64,000 nt of DNA from contig JAHHIE010000025.1 of assembly GCA_019358945.1 (NCBI GenBank), positions 25,839 to 89,838 of the forward strand, read 5' to 3'. A program made the position numbers and the translations under genes. The DNA comes from Stenomitos rutilans HA7619-LM2 (lineage in GTDB: Bacteria > Cyanobacteriota > Cyanobacteriia > Leptolyngbyales > Leptolyngbyaceae). The notes beneath the pieces are model-generated. The model saw only the letters and a list, made by a program, of their open reading frames with translations. It searched no databases and was not told the origin of the DNA. How positions within the stretch are numbered: position 1 is the first letter of the stretch; each line of letters begins with the position of its first letter. Shown one piece after another: positions 8,727 through 17,846 of the stretch.

Positions 8727-10636
8727 AAAATCGCTTTTGTTTGTTGACGGGCTTGAATTTCGAGGTATACCAGCAATGCATTCACATCGGCTGGATTGAC
8801 TCCCCCAATCCGGGCAGCTTGCCCGATCGTCAATGGTTGCACTTTCGCCAGTTTTTCGCGGGATTCCTTCGAGAGGGTCTCGATCGCGCTGTAGTCTAAA
8901 TCAGGTGGCAGTGAACGATGTTCTTGACGCACGATCGCGTCAATTTGGTGCTGTTGCCGCTGAATATAACCGGCGTATTTAATATCAATTTCAGCCCCTT
9001 CTTTTTCAGCGCGATCGCAGTCTGGATTCCCCAAACCAAACTGTTCTAAGTTGACATAATGAAAGCCTGGTTTTCGGAGTAAATCGGCTAGCGTCACGGA
9101 ACCTTTAATGGCTTGTTGGGTATGAGCCGCAATTTGTTTACCCAAGTCGTCATGCTCTTTGACGCGCGTTTCGTGCAGGCGTTCTTTTTCGGCGGCAATC
9201 CGTTCCTGTTTGCGTGTAAACAACTGCCAGCGACGATCGTCAATTAGCCCAATGTCTCGCCCTAGCGGAGTAAGGCGTTGATCAGCATTATCCGATCGCA
9301 GCAGCAGACGATACTCAGAACGAGACGTAAGGACTCGATACGGCTCCCGCAAATCTTTGGTGCAGAGGTCATCAATCAAGGTGCCAATGTAGCTATGCTC
9401 ACGGGGAAAGATGACCATTTCTTGGTTGTGAATCAATCGTACGGCGTTAATGCCTGCCACAACGCCTTGAGCTGCGGCCTCTTCGTACCCTGTGGTGCCG
9501 TTGATCTGTCCCGCGCAGAACAGCCCTTCAACCTTTTTAGTCATCAACGTGGGGTAGCATTGGGTGGCGGGCAGGTAATCGTATTCCACCGCATAAGCAG
9601 GACGTAGCATGGCGCAGTGTTCGAGGCCGGGGAGCGATCGCAACATTTGCAATTGAATGGCTTCGGGCAACCCGGTGGAAAAGCCCTGGATGTAAAGTTC
9701 TGGCGTGTCTCGCCCTTCTGGTTCAATGAAAATCTGATGACTTTCTTTATCGGCAAAGCGCACAATTTTGTCTTCAATGCTGGGGCAATAGCGCGGCCCT
9801 TTGGCATCCACCCACCCCCCGTAAACAGGAGACAGGTGAAGATTTTCACGAATGATGCGATGAGTCTCGGCTGTGGTGCGGGTCAAATAGCAGGGCATTT
9901 GCTCTCGTTTTACCCATGCGTCTGGATCAAAGCTGAACCAGCGCACATCAGCATCACCGGGTTGGGGTTCTAGATTGGTGAAATCGACGGAGCGACGATC
10001 AACCCGTGCAGGGGTGCCTGTTTTCAACCGTCCCGTTTCAAAGCCCAGACGGTTCAACGTTTCGGTCATGCCAACAGCGGCAAATTCTCCCGCACGTCCC
10101 GCTGCCATTGACTTATTGCCAACCCAAATTTTGCCGCCTAGAAACGTACCTGTGGTCAGCACCACCGCTTTGCACTGAAACGCCACACCAAAGTAGGTTT
10201 GCACCCCGATGATTTCGTCGTTGTCACCCAGGATTAGATCGGTCGCCATGCCTTCGCGGATCGTCAGGTTTGCCTGATTTTCCACGATCGTTTTCATCAC
10301 CGCCGCATATTCGCGCTTGTCTGTTTGTGCCCGTAAAGCCCAGACCGCAGGCCCGCGTGACGCATTGAGTACCCGTTTTTGCAGATAGGTGCGATCGGCC
10401 ATTTTGCCAATCTCGCCGCCCAACGCATCCACTTCATGCACCAGTTGCGATTTAGCAGGCCCACCCACTGCGGGATTGCATGGTTGCCACGCGATTTTAT
10501 CCAGAGTCAGTGTCAGCAAAAGCGTGCGACAGCCTAGCCGTGCCGTTGCCAGTGCTGCTTCACAGCCAGCGTGTCCGGCTCCTACCACCACTACATCAAA
10601 GGCATCCAAAAATTCAACGGACGATCGCACGGTCAT
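8723..10636 (-). CDS. mnmG: tRNA uridine-5-carboxymethylaminomethyl modification enzyme MnmG (GidA)
   Basis: The FAD-dependent half of the MnmEG complex that modifies wobble uridine 34 of tRNAs. The FAD-binding [17 protein letters not shown] lies at residues 19-35. The GidA signatures [17 protein letters not shown] and [21 protein letters not shown] are present, and the C-terminal helical domain ends with [21 protein letters not shown]. The 637-aa length is full. The start at 10636 lies inside the left copy of a direct repeat that brackets hicBA (see 10623-10688). The Uma2 gene is coupled downstream. Confidence 0.97.
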   Translation of the reverse strand: MTVRSSVEFLDAFDVVVVGAGHAGCEAALATARLGCRTLLLTLTLDKIAWQPCNPAVGGPAKSQLVHEVDALGGEIGKMADRTYLQKRVLNASRGPAVWALRAQTDKREYAAVMKTIVENQANLTIREGMATDLILGDNDEIIGVQTYFGVAFQCKAVVLTTGTFLGGKIWVGNKSMAAGRAGEFAAVGMTETLNRLGFETGRLKTGTPARVDRRSVDFTNLEPQPGDADVRWFSFDPDAWVKREQMPCYLTRTTAETHRIIRENLHLSPVYGGWVDAKGPRYCPSIEDKIVRFADKESHQIFIEPEGRDTPELYIQGFSTGLPEAIQLQMLRSLPGLEHCAMLRPAYAVEYDYLPATQCYPTLMTKKVEGLFCAGQINGTTGYEEAAAQGVVAGINAVRLIHNQEMVIFPREHSYIGTLIDDLCTKDLREPYRVLTSRSEYRLLLRSDNADQRLTPLGRDIGLIDDRRWQLFTRKQERIAAEKERLHETRVKEHDDLGKQIAAHTQQAIKGSVTLADLLRKPGFHYVNLEQFGLGNPDCDRAEKEGAEIDIKYAGYIQRQQHQIDAIVRQEHRSLPPDLDYSAIETLSKESREKLAKVQPLTIGQAARIGGVNPADVNALLVYLEIQARQQTKAIL

Positions 10637-10688
10637 AGGAGACTCTACGGCTTGGACTCACCTCATTTTAGCGGGTACAGCGCCAAGC
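10623..10688. repeat. Direct repeat flanking hicBA, left copy
   Basis: This 66-bp stretch is repeated in the same orientation at 11209-11275. The last 33 bases (10656-10688) are identical between copies; the rest matches with scattered changes. The left copy contains the mnmG start codon. On the minus strand it also contains a leftover of the 3' end of the neighbouring glycosyltransferase gene (codons for LGAVPAKMR and stop). Confidence 0.85.
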
Positions 10689-10751
10689 TTGGGATGCCGC
10701 CTTCACGTACTGAGAAGCTATTGCATGGCACGCTAAGATCTTCAGTAAGGC

Positions 10752-10967
10752 ATGATGCGAGTAGACATGAAAATTAAGGCGGTAATCTGGCAAGAAAATG
10801 GTGTGTGGTGCGGCTCTGTACCTGCCCTACCAGGATGCCATACCTGGGGAGAAAGCTATGAGCAGTTATTAGAGATGCTGGAAGACGCGATTCAAGGTTG
10901 GCTTGAAGTGGCTAGTCAGCAGGAAGAGGTTGAGCCTGAAAAGCAATTGATTGAGCTATCCCTGTGA
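10752..10967 (+). CDS. hicB: HicB-type antitoxin
   Basis: A short HicB antitoxin of 71 aa with a partial RNase H-like fold. It shows the family block GVWCGSVPALPGCHTWGESYEQLLEMLEDAI and an acidic C-terminus. It has no separate DNA-binding domain. AAGG precedes the paired ATG codons at 10752/10755; an ATG at 10767 is a third candidate start. The hicA start overlaps the hicB stop by 4 bp. The pair lies between two direct repeats, which suggests recent insertion. Confidence 0.85.
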   Translation: MMRVDMKIKAVIWQENGVWCGSVPALPGCHTWGESYEQLLEMLEDAIQGWLEVASQQEEVEPEKQLIELSL

Positions 10968-11173
10968 AGTCTATTTCTGGTAAAGCTCTCTGTAAGGTTG
11001 TTGAACGTAAAGGCTGGCTCTTGAAACGGGTTACTGGCAGTCACCATATTTACGCTAAAAAAGGAGTTAGCGTCATTCTCTCGATTCCTGTTCACAGCAA
11101 TCGAGACTTGCCTATTGGCACGCTGAGAAACCTTTTGAAAGATGCTGGTCTCACCGAGGACGATTTAGAGTAG
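10964..11173 (+). CDS. hicA: HicA-type mRNA interferase toxin
   Basis: A 69-aa HicA protein with a dsRBD-like fold; relatives cleave mRNA in a translation-independent way. The conserved catalytic histidine lies in RVTGSHHIYAKKG, and the tail IGTLRNLLKDAGLTEDDL is typical. It starts with GTG, overlapping the hicB stop (GTGA). Order is antitoxin then toxin, common in cyanobacteria. The key residues are present, so it looks functional. Confidence 0.88.
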   Translation: MKSISGKALCKVVERKGWLLKRVTGSHHIYAKKGVSVILSIPVHSNRDLPIGTLRNLLKDAGLTEDDLE

Positions 11174-11208
11174 CGAGCAGATGCAGTTCGGGCACGATCG
11201 CTGGCAGT

Positions 11209-11275
11209 GATCGCGCCGTGATAGCGAACTCCACAGCTTGAAACTCACCTCATTTTAGCGGGTACAGCGCCAAGC
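11209..11275. repeat. Direct repeat flanking hicBA, right copy
   Basis: This is the right copy of the repeat at 10623-10688, offset by about 587 bp. It overlaps the last codons of the glycosyltransferase gene (stop at 11245-11247). The part corresponding to the mnmG start has decayed (GATCGCGCCGTGATAG against GATCGCACGGTCATAG). Confidence 0.85.
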
Positions 11276-12621
11276 CTTCGTCCTAGCGGTAGCATGATCC
11301 GCTGCCTGCACTGCATATAGAGGTGACGCAGCTTCCAGAATTTGCTGGTTTTCATCCAATCCAGATGGGCGTGTAGATTCTCAAGCTCAGTCTGCAATTG
11401 AGTGTGTGTGTGTTGTAGCTGTCCCTGTGTTAGCCGTAGCTGCTCCTGTGTATGCTCCAGTGCGGTTTCAATGTTGTGGCAGTGCTGTTGAGTGAGCGCC
11501 AGCGTTTGCTCTGTCTGCTCATTCGTGATACGGATTTGTGCCAGTTGGGCTTCATACGCGTTCGTCTGCTGAACCAGTTTGTTTTCATAGTGATAGATCT
11601 GCTTCAGACGAGGCGTGAGCCAGTGCAAATAAGCCGCTATAGCCTGACTTTCTGCCGCTGCCCCGTGCTTACTGAGGGTTACCTCCCGGCTGAGCACCTT
11701 TTCGTAGAGCTGAATAATCTGGCTCACGACGGCTTCGCGTCCCCCGGTTGTCCGTATTTGTTGGGAGACTTTCGCAGCATCCAGCGGGTCGTAGCGAGAC
11801 AGTTCGCGTACCAGGCCGTCAACGCTAATGGGGTTCTGTAAGGTACGAATGCCAAAATTCAACCGTCTGAATTGAGCAAAATTCTCTGTGGTGACCATTG
11901 CACCTGTGCCGACTGCATCATGCACGATCACGGCCGCGCCAACAGCCATTGCCTCTAGCGCCGATCGTCCTTTGGCAAATACAATGTCGTACTTGCCTAA
12001 CATTTGCTCTGGTTGAGCGCAGGCACTTCCCGCCCCAGCCCCTATGATATCGAGTGTAATTCCCACGCGATCGCACGCTGCTTGAACCTCCTTAAGGTAG
12101 GCTGAATGACTGGCAGCGTTGCTGAAGACTAGGGCGCGCTGCGGAGTTGGAGGAAGTGGCAAAGGGCGGGGTGAAAAGCGGTCTAAATCCACAAAATTCA
12201 ATAGCACTTCAATCTGGTCTGCGGGAATGGCGTGTTCATACAGCAGCCGATCACGGCAGGTGTAATCCACAGTCACATACTGACGAATGCGAGGAAAGCG
12301 GGGTGGAGCCTCTTCCCACGGTAGCCAGCCGTGACAAAAATAAATGCAGGGCACGCCTGGAAAATGCAGCAGCGCCGTCATTGTATCCAGATGATGCTGA
12401 CCATGAATAATGTCGGGTGGCTCAGCGATCGCGGACAGGTCAGCCACGGCGGGAATGGTTGCTAGCCGGAGTTCCTCGGCAACCTCGCCTAAATCAGTGC
12501 TGTAGGCGATCGGCGTATGACCCCGTGCTAAAAGCGCTGTCGCCAGATCACGCACATAAAGTTCCGACCCTGCCCGTGCTGCCAGCGTATTGTTGGTGAG
12601 TAACACTCGTAGCTTCGACAC
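11245..12621 (-). CDS. Glycosyltransferase with C-terminal coiled coil
   Basis: I chose the GTG start at 12621 because AGGAG lies 8 bp upstream; the open frame reaches back to 12768, but that part overlaps the end of the next gene. The 458-aa protein begins KLRVLLTNNTLAARAGSELYVRDLATALLARGH-like, a GT-B (GT4-type) N-terminus with a glycine-rich loop. PDIIHGQHH and the FAKGRSALEAMAVGAAVIV block follow, the latter being the family's E-x7-E-like region. Residues from about 365 on form a Gln/Thr-rich coiled coil with repeated TQEQL/THTQL units. The substrate is unknown. It follows a PIG-L-like gene on the same strand, suggesting a small glycan-modifying unit. Confidence 0.8.
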   Translation of the reverse strand: MSKLRVLLTNNTLAARAGSELYVRDLATALLARGHTPIAYSTDLGEVAEELRLATIPAVADLSAIAEPPDIIHGQHHLDTMTALLHFPGVPCIYFCHGWLPWEEAPPRFPRIRQYVTVDYTCRDRLLYEHAIPADQIEVLLNFVDLDRFSPRPLPLPPTPQRALVFSNAASHSAYLKEVQAACDRVGITLDIIGAGAGSACAQPEQMLGKYDIVFAKGRSALEAMAVGAAVIVHDAVGTGAMVTTENFAQFRRLNFGIRTLQNPISVDGLVRELSRYDPLDAAKVSQQIRTTGGREAVVSQIIQLYEKVLSREVTLSKHGAAAESQAIAAYLHWLTPRLKQIYHYENKLVQQTNAYEAQLAQIRITNEQTEQTLALTQQHCHNIETALEHTQEQLRLTQGQLQHTHTQLQTELENLHAHLDWMKTSKFWKLRHLYMQCRQRIMLPLGRRLGAVPAKMR

Positions 12622-12710
12622 CGACTTTTCTCCTTTGAGGACAAGGCACAGGCAAAACCGCTTCAGTAAAATGCACGGGTGGAACGGTGAAGGGTTACAG
12701 AGCTTGCAGC

Positions 12711-13532
12711 CTATGCCATTGCACACTGGTGTAAAGCCTCTGCCAGTGGATAGAGGTGTTCTCTGCACCGAATGACGTGCTGATAGAAACCTAAGGCCAC
12801 TTGCTGCTCCCCGTAGCGTTCGTAAAATTGTGGCTCTGCACCATACAGCAGTATTGCTTCTGTCTGGCTGACTGGATGCAACTGTTCAACCTGGAATGCT
12901 CTTAAACCCATCTGCTGGATGGCTGCATTCACCTCCTGCGCCAATTCGGCATAAGCCTGGGCAGCCGCTAGTTTACGCGCCAGTGCTGAGTCATCCAACT
13001 GGAGTGAGACGGTTAGAGCCTTGAGTGGTGCGCCAGAAACGGGCTGCTGAGGGTAAGCACTGGGCAAGTTGACTAGAGAAAAGCAAAAATTGGCGATCGA
13101 CTGCTTGCGGCTGTAGTTTGCTCGTGCCACGGCGGCATTGATCAGCAAACGACAGACATCGTGACCGGGATTGTAGCCTTCGAGGGCATCTCCTACGACG
13201 TACTCGATCGCGTGTTCGACAAACGCTGTTGCCAATTCTTCCACGGCGGCAGCGAATAGCTCTGTATTGTGCTGTAGTAGCGCTGTGTAAATTTGTCGAT
13301 CGCTAAACCGCCCGTAGATCGATCCTGGCGTTGCCTGTGCACGCTGAAGAATTTGCGTCGTGGAGGGGAGCCGCGATACGGTCGATCGTCCAGACCCATC
13401 CGTTAAAACAAAGGTCATAGGCTTGGCACACTCTAACCAGTGATGCACGCGCAGTTCATGTCCAGGGTGTGCAATGACCAAAGCTGCCTTGCGGTCGAGT
13501 AAGTCTGGCATCCGTAAAGCGGACTGTCCCAA
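12711..13532 (-). CDS. PIG-L/LmbE-like putative deacetylase
   Basis: A 273-aa protein (266 if the ATG at 13511 is used; the longer form starts with TTG at 13532 behind GGGTGA). The N-terminus AALVIAHPGHELRVHHWLE resembles the metal-binding AHPDDE motif of PIG-L deacetylases, with the two aspartates replaced by G and H. EGYNPGHDVCRLL resembles the second metal motif (NPDH). The fold assignment is therefore reasonable but activity is uncertain. Relatives remove N-acetyl groups from GlcNAc-containing glycans. It lies 89 bp upstream of the glycosyltransferase on the same strand. Confidence 0.6.
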   Translation of the reverse strand: MGQSALRMPDLLDRKAALVIAHPGHELRVHHWLECAKPMTFVLTDGSGRSTVSRLPSTTQILQRAQATPGSIYGRFSDRQIYTALLQHNTELFAAAVEELATAFVEHAIEYVVGDALEGYNPGHDVCRLLINAAVARANYSRKQSIANFCFSLVNLPSAYPQQPVSGAPLKALTVSLQLDDSALARKLAAAQAYAELAQEVNAAIQQMGLRAFQVEQLHPVSQTEAILLYGAEPQFYERYGEQQVALGFYQHVIRCREHLYPLAEALHQCAMA

Positions 13533-13695
13533 TTTTTCACCCTTTTACGTATGAACCCAATGCAATTCAAGCATGGTAACTGATCATAAGCGCATAGATG
13601 CCAAACACCCGAAAAAGTAGTCGTCATGTACATTCTGATACTCCGGTCTGGCTTCAGTCTTGCTAGCGTTAGCCAGTTGTCAGCAAGGTATGGGT

Positions 13696-14517
13696 ATGGC
13701 GCGATCGCTCGTTGGCTCAATCGAAACGCTCTGGCGTTATCCTGTGAAGTCGATGCTGGGGGAAGAACTGGAGGCTTCAGAAGTTACAGAGCATGGGTTG
13801 CTGGGCGATCGAGCATATGCACCTTTAGACGTACAGAGTGGCAGGGTTGCCAGTGCTAAGAATCCTAAAAAGTGGGCAAAACTGCTGGACTTTCAAGCAG
13901 CATACACCGCAGCACCTGTAGGAGAAACGCTTCCTTCAGTGCGGGTTTCCTTGCCGGATGGTGGGTCGGTAGTGAGTGAGGCGATCGACACCAGCCAGAT
14001 TCTCTCTGGGTTGCTTGATCGAGAAGTGCAGCTTTTAACCACAGCCCCAGCAACCGCCAGCCTGGATCAATATTGGCCCAGTGTTGAAGGTACGGCACAC
14101 CAAGAAGCTATTACCGAACTGGTGCTGCCATCGGGTACGTTTTTCGATTCCTGCTCGATTCATGCGCTTACAACAGCAACGCTGGCAAAGCTTCAGGCGC
14201 TTTGCCCCGAAGGACAATTTGATTTGCGTCGCTTTCGTCCCAATTTGTTGATCAAGCCAACATCGGATGAAATAGCGTTTGTGGAAGATGCCTGGGTGGG
14301 TAGTGTATTGACGATCGGCAATAACGTTCGCCTTAGCATCGACACCGCCTGTCCTCGTTGCGTTGTCACCACACTGGCTCAAGCTGGGTTGCCCAACGAC
14401 CTGGGCATTTTGCAAACAACAGCGAAGTATAACAACGTGATTGCAGGCATCCGCGCTTCCGTCTTACAGGGCGGCACCATTCATAAAGATGATCCAATTT
14501 GGCTGGAAGCACTGTAA
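13696..14517 (+). CDS. MOSC domain protein
   Basis: A molybdenum-cofactor sulfurase C-terminal domain protein preceded by an N-terminal beta-barrel. The barrel starts SIETLWRYPVKSMLGEEL and HGLLGDRAYA. The MOSC core shows DLRRFRPNLLI and TACPRCVVTTL, whose cysteine is the conserved sulfur-relay residue. The start at ATG 13696 (MARSLVGSIE) has CAAGG 7 bp upstream; ATG 13690 is an alternative, and the frame is open further to 13660. MOSC proteins act on Moco or on N-hydroxylated and other small substrates; no specific partner is visible nearby. Confidence 0.88.
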   Translation: MARSLVGSIETLWRYPVKSMLGEELEASEVTEHGLLGDRAYAPLDVQSGRVASAKNPKKWAKLLDFQAAYTAAPVGETLPSVRVSLPDGGSVVSEAIDTSQILSGLLDREVQLLTTAPATASLDQYWPSVEGTAHQEAITELVLPSGTFFDSCSIHALTTATLAKLQALCPEGQFDLRRFRPNLLIKPTSDEIAFVEDAWVGSVLTIGNNVRLSIDTACPRCVVTTLAQAGLPNDLGILQTTAKYNNVIAGIRASVLQGGTIHKDDPIWLEAL

Positions 14518-14556
14518 GGAATTGTTAGCCTAAACAAAGTATTTATAGACATGTGA

Positions 14557-14574
14557 GTGTGAATTTTTTCACAC
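14557..14574 (+). terminator. Possible hairpin terminator after the MOSC gene
   Basis: A 7-bp perfect stem GTGTGAA/TTCACAC closes a TTTT loop about 40 bp after the MOSC stop codon. There is no long T-run after it (GTTTCCTTC), so a terminator role is only moderately supported. Confidence 0.4.
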
Positions 14575-14723
14575 GTTTCCTTCTCCAATCGTCACTATAA
14601 ATGCTATGCCTCTAACTCTTTGGGCAGGCGTAATCGGTGGAGTGTCCCCTCTATTGCTTATTTTGGCGATGATGATCAACTCGTCACGCTTCACATAATT
14701 TAGACAAACTGAGAAGGTGTGAC

Positions 14724-15374
14724 TCAATAGGCGATCGTCATCTGACTTTGCACAAACTGAGGTTGTTCAACTTCATCTACGAACGCGATCGCATAATCCT
14801 CAACTGAAGTTCGGCTTCTGCCCTCAGTATCGACTAGCAGTTGATTTCTTCCCAGGCGGAATTTGCCTATCCGTTCACCCGGTTCAAACTCGGCAGCAGG
14901 GCTGAAAAATGTCCAATCAAGATGAGAAGCTTGGTAGATTTTCAGGGAGTCGCGGTGAGCTAGAGAGGCAGGGCGATACTGGGCTGGAAAGTCAGGAGTA
15001 TCTACCAATTGCACACCAGGAGCCACTTCGAGACTACCTGCCCCACCTACTACAATCAGTCGTCGCACGTCTGCGCGGGTCAACCCTTCGATCAGAGCTT
15101 TGGCGGCATCAATCACCATTGGCGCTAAGGTTGCATTGTTGGCGATAGCCGCCCCCGGTCCTGCCGCATTGATCACCGCATCATGTCCTTGAACGATCGC
15201 AGCAACGCTATCAGCATCACAGACATTGCCAACCACAACCGTTAACCGATCGCTTGTCATAGAAAATCGGGATAAATCGCGGACGATCGCCGTTACCTCA
15301 TGTCCTCGACTCAAAGCTTCTTGGGTAATTTGAGTTCCCGCTGAACCGTTTGCACCAAATATTGCCAGTTTCAT
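14724..15374 (-). CDS. NAD(P)-binding epimerase/reductase-like protein (NmrA/SDR-a type)
   Basis: The Rossmann motif IFGANGSAGTQITQEALSRGHEVTAIVRD sits at the extreme N-terminus, followed by GDV-like VVGNVCDADSVAAIV. There is no classical YxxxK. This matches atypical short-chain NAD(P)H-binding proteins of about 210 aa (NAD(P)-dependent oxidoreductase / YwnB type). It is the last gene of a minus-strand set after an AraC regulator and an alpha/beta hydrolase, and may be a target of that regulator. Confidence 0.8.
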   Translation of the reverse strand: MKLAIFGANGSAGTQITQEALSRGHEVTAIVRDLSRFSMTSDRLTVVVGNVCDADSVAAIVQGHDAVINAAGPGAAIANNATLAPMVIDAAKALIEGLTRADVRRLIVVGGAGSLEVAPGVQLVDTPDFPAQYRPASLAHRDSLKIYQASHLDWTFFSPAAEFEPGERIGKFRLGRNQLLVDTEGRSRTSVEDYAIAFVDEVEQPQFVQSQMTIAY

Positions 15375-15435
15375 TGCAACGCCCTCTCAATTGAAAATTG
15401 CCTGTTTCAAAAAATCCGGTTCGTTCATGTGTTGC

Positions 15436-16506
15436 TTACGCGTGACGATTAAACCACTCAGCAATTTGAGTCACGCATTGATCAATGGTTTCTGGCTCTT
15501 CGTAAAACTGGAATTGCACGCTGTTTCCTAGCCAAACTAGCTGTTTATCGGGTGTGGCAATCTGTGCAAAGATGCGCTTTGGCTCAGTAGCTCCAGTAGC
15601 AGCGCGATCGGCGTGAATCATCAAGGTTGGTTTATTCAACGTCTTGACCGTTTCATCTACACGGTATGTCCACAATTCTGCTTCGCTCATCGCAGTAATG
15701 CGGTTTTCCCAATTGCCATGAAACTCCCAAAAGGGTCCTCGGTCTTCCCAGCGTCGATACCATTCATAAATCGGTCTACGAGGCAGCAAGGCATCCGGAT
15801 CATCTAAGCTGACGATGGGCATGTACTCCACTTCGCCCCTTTCCTCGTACTGAGCGCGTGCTTGTTGACTGCGTTCAATTCGAGTGAGCGTTTTGTCTTC
15901 TCCGCCTGTGTAGTCATCAATTCCTGCTGCTGTTAGGTAATGTCCTGCCACGATCGCCAGTGCCCGAATGCGTGGATCTTCAGTTGTGGCATGAATTGCC
16001 CAGTTTGCCCCCTGACACACTCCCAGAAGATAGAGACGATCTTGAGCAACTTCAGGACGAGTCAACAGGTAATCGATCGCGGCTTTCAAATCAGCAACTT
16101 TTGCTGCTGGGCTTTCATATCGACGCGGTTCTCCACCACTCTCGCCATGAAAGCGGGGGTCAAATGCCAATGATACAAATCCTGCTTTTGCTAGTCGGGT
16201 CGCATACTGCACAGGAGATTGCTCTTTGACAAAGGCAACTGGACCCAGCAACGGCACAGCCGGCGCAGGTTGAGACAGTCGAGTTGGGAGATAAAGCCGA
16301 CCAATGAGTTCAACTCCGTTACTCAACAAAGTAACTCGCTCTGTTGTATACGCACATTGAACATGGCTTGTCACACCCATCATTCGAGCCTCCGAACGTG
16401 GTGGCAGCAAGAAGCTTAGCAGAAATCCCACTGGCGCAAATGTGGCTATTTTGAGGAGCGATCGCCGCAGGGAATCCGTTGAGAAAAGATGTCGCTGAAA
16501 ACGCAT
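15436..16506 (-). CDS. Exported alpha/beta hydrolase with cysteine nucleophile
   Basis: The N-terminus has a twin-arginine-like segment (RRSLLKIATFAPVGFLL) followed by an SEA-type cleavage region, so export by Tat or Sec is likely. The hydrolase core shows FDPRFHGESGG and the nucleophile elbow LLGVCQGANWA, where the usual serine is cysteine, as in dienelactone hydrolases. The acid residue fits MIHADRAATG. The position expected for the catalytic histidine (before FY-E-P) reads LGNSVQFQFYEEP, with Gln instead of His. Either this subfamily uses a different residue or the protein is catalytically altered. It lies between the AraC regulator and the NAD(P)-binding gene. Confidence 0.75.
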   Translation of the reverse strand: MRFQRHLFSTDSLRRSLLKIATFAPVGFLLSFLLPPRSEARMMGVTSHVQCAYTTERVTLLSNGVELIGRLYLPTRLSQPAPAVPLLGPVAFVKEQSPVQYATRLAKAGFVSLAFDPRFHGESGGEPRRYESPAAKVADLKAAIDYLLTRPEVAQDRLYLLGVCQGANWAIHATTEDPRIRALAIVAGHYLTAAGIDDYTGGEDKTLTRIERSQQARAQYEERGEVEYMPIVSLDDPDALLPRRPIYEWYRRWEDRGPFWEFHGNWENRITAMSEAELWTYRVDETVKTLNKPTLMIHADRAATGATEPKRIFAQIATPDKQLVWLGNSVQFQFYEEPETIDQCVTQIAEWFNRHA

Positions 16507-16634
16507 AATGATCCTCTACCCAAGCAACTCAACCGTTTTACACACAGGTAGTGTAAACAAACTGCGATGCTTGAGTCTTGGAGATTTTCCCGAAAAATTG
16601 CAAAATCAGATGATTGTTTTAATGACAGATGCAA

Positions 16635-17456
16635 TTAGTGCTGTTGACGATATTGTCTAGGTGTTAATCCTGTGTGACGACGAAAGCTGTTGGTGAAATG
16701 GCTCTGATCATAAAACCCCACCGATCGCCCAATTTCCACCAGTGAAAGCTGTTGATTGGCTAATAATTGCTTTGCGCGTTCGACCCGACGCTGAGAAACA
16801 TATTGATGCGGTGAGGCTCCTATACTTTGCTTAAACAATTTACCAAAGTGATGAGAACTCAATTGCGTGAGGTTTGCCAGTTCTTCTAGTCCTAAATGAC
16901 TGTCTAGATGAGTTTGAATATAGTCCAGAACTGTTTGCAGTTTTGAGTTTGGCAATCCTCCTGATACAAAAGATTCTGCAATTTCCACTGAGCAGTGATG
17001 TTGCAGTAAATGGACTGCAATCAAGTTTTTGAGCGAGTCTAGATAGAGAGAATTATGTGTGTTCTGATTAACTTCAAGGCTGAATGTCAGTAATAGTTGT
17101 TCTAGCAACGGATCACACCAGCCGATGCGATCGCGCAATTCAATCGTTGAAGGGACGAGATCGCAGCTTTCGATCGCTATCTTTTTCAATATTGAGTGCG
17201 GTAAATAGAGATTTAACACCTCTACCTCTGACTCCCAGAACCATTGGGGCGATCGAAAAGCTGGAACAAAGGTGAACGTGCCCGGATAAGTCGGACGGCA
17301 AACTAGCTTCTCGCCATCTAATCGACGCTCTAGATTGCGTTCTGTATTACCAGGGTTTGCAATGTGAAGCGTAATCCAGTGATCAGAAATTGCAGGGTCG
17401 GTAATGCGATCTTGCGGCGGTGTATGAACTGTACGGCACACACATAACTCTGACAT
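16635..17456 (-). CDS. AraC family transcriptional regulator
   Basis: A 273-aa regulator. The C-terminal ~100 residues hold two HTH motifs: LEELANLTQLSSHHFGKLFKQSIGASPHQYV and SLVEIGRSVGFYDQSHFTNSFRRHTGLTPRQYRQ, the classic AraC signature. The N-terminal ~160 residues are a cupin-like sensor (GTFTFVPAFRSPQ) of unknown ligand. It is upstream of and co-oriented with the hydrolase and NAD(P)-binding genes, which it may control. Confidence 0.92.
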   Translation of the reverse strand: MSELCVCRTVHTPPQDRITDPAISDHWITLHIANPGNTERNLERRLDGEKLVCRPTYPGTFTFVPAFRSPQWFWESEVEVLNLYLPHSILKKIAIESCDLVPSTIELRDRIGWCDPLLEQLLLTFSLEVNQNTHNSLYLDSLKNLIAVHLLQHHCSVEIAESFVSGGLPNSKLQTVLDYIQTHLDSHLGLEELANLTQLSSHHFGKLFKQSIGASPHQYVSQRRVERAKQLLANQQLSLVEIGRSVGFYDQSHFTNSFRRHTGLTPRQYRQQH

Positions 17457-17499
17457 AGGACAAAAGTTTAGAAATCAGGGTGCAACGATCAAGCTTGCT

Positions 17500-17800
17500 T
17501 TGTGTATCCTAACAGTATCATTCTACGCATTTACAGCAGCCCAACACTGCGTTGGTGTGGACGGAACAGCAGTTATTGGTGAGAGTTCAAGGTTGGATGA
17601 CCGAGTAGTTTGGCGGTTCGCACAAGCAAATCAAATGATTTTGCTAACAGCTAATCGGAGTATAAAAGGTCATCATTCTCTAGAGCAAGTGATGCGTGAA
17701 GAAAATACATCTACATCACTGCCCGTTATTACAACCCGTTATTACAATTGGAGATGCTGATCGAGTCTATCGGTTTCAGGCGATCGTGATGGCGATCGCA
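17500..17800 (+). pseudogene. Frameshifted, truncated member of a cyanobacterial DUF5615/PIN-like family
   Basis: The frame from 17500 encodes DDRVVWRFAQANQMILLTANRS and SLEQVMREENTSTSLPVIT. This is the core of a small cyanobacterial family (often loosely called PIN-like or misnamed ACP malonyltransferase). The reading then shifts at a perfect 13-bp tandem duplication (CCCGTTATTACAA at 17722-17734 and 17735-17747). The continuation, TIGDADRVYR, is found in the +1 frame just after it. The N-terminal part (usually MxGFLVDYN-like) and the C-terminus are missing, so this is a remnant. Confidence 0.75.
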
Positions 17801-17846
17801 ATGGCATTGACAAGAAACCTGCTACTACAACGCAATGCATCCTTGT

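Noticed and set aside
14605..14697. A 30-codon open frame with one hydrophobic segment (MPLTLWAGVIGGVSPLLLIL) after the MOSC gene.
   Set aside because: It matches no small photosystem or cytochrome subunit I know, and has no clear ribosome-binding site.
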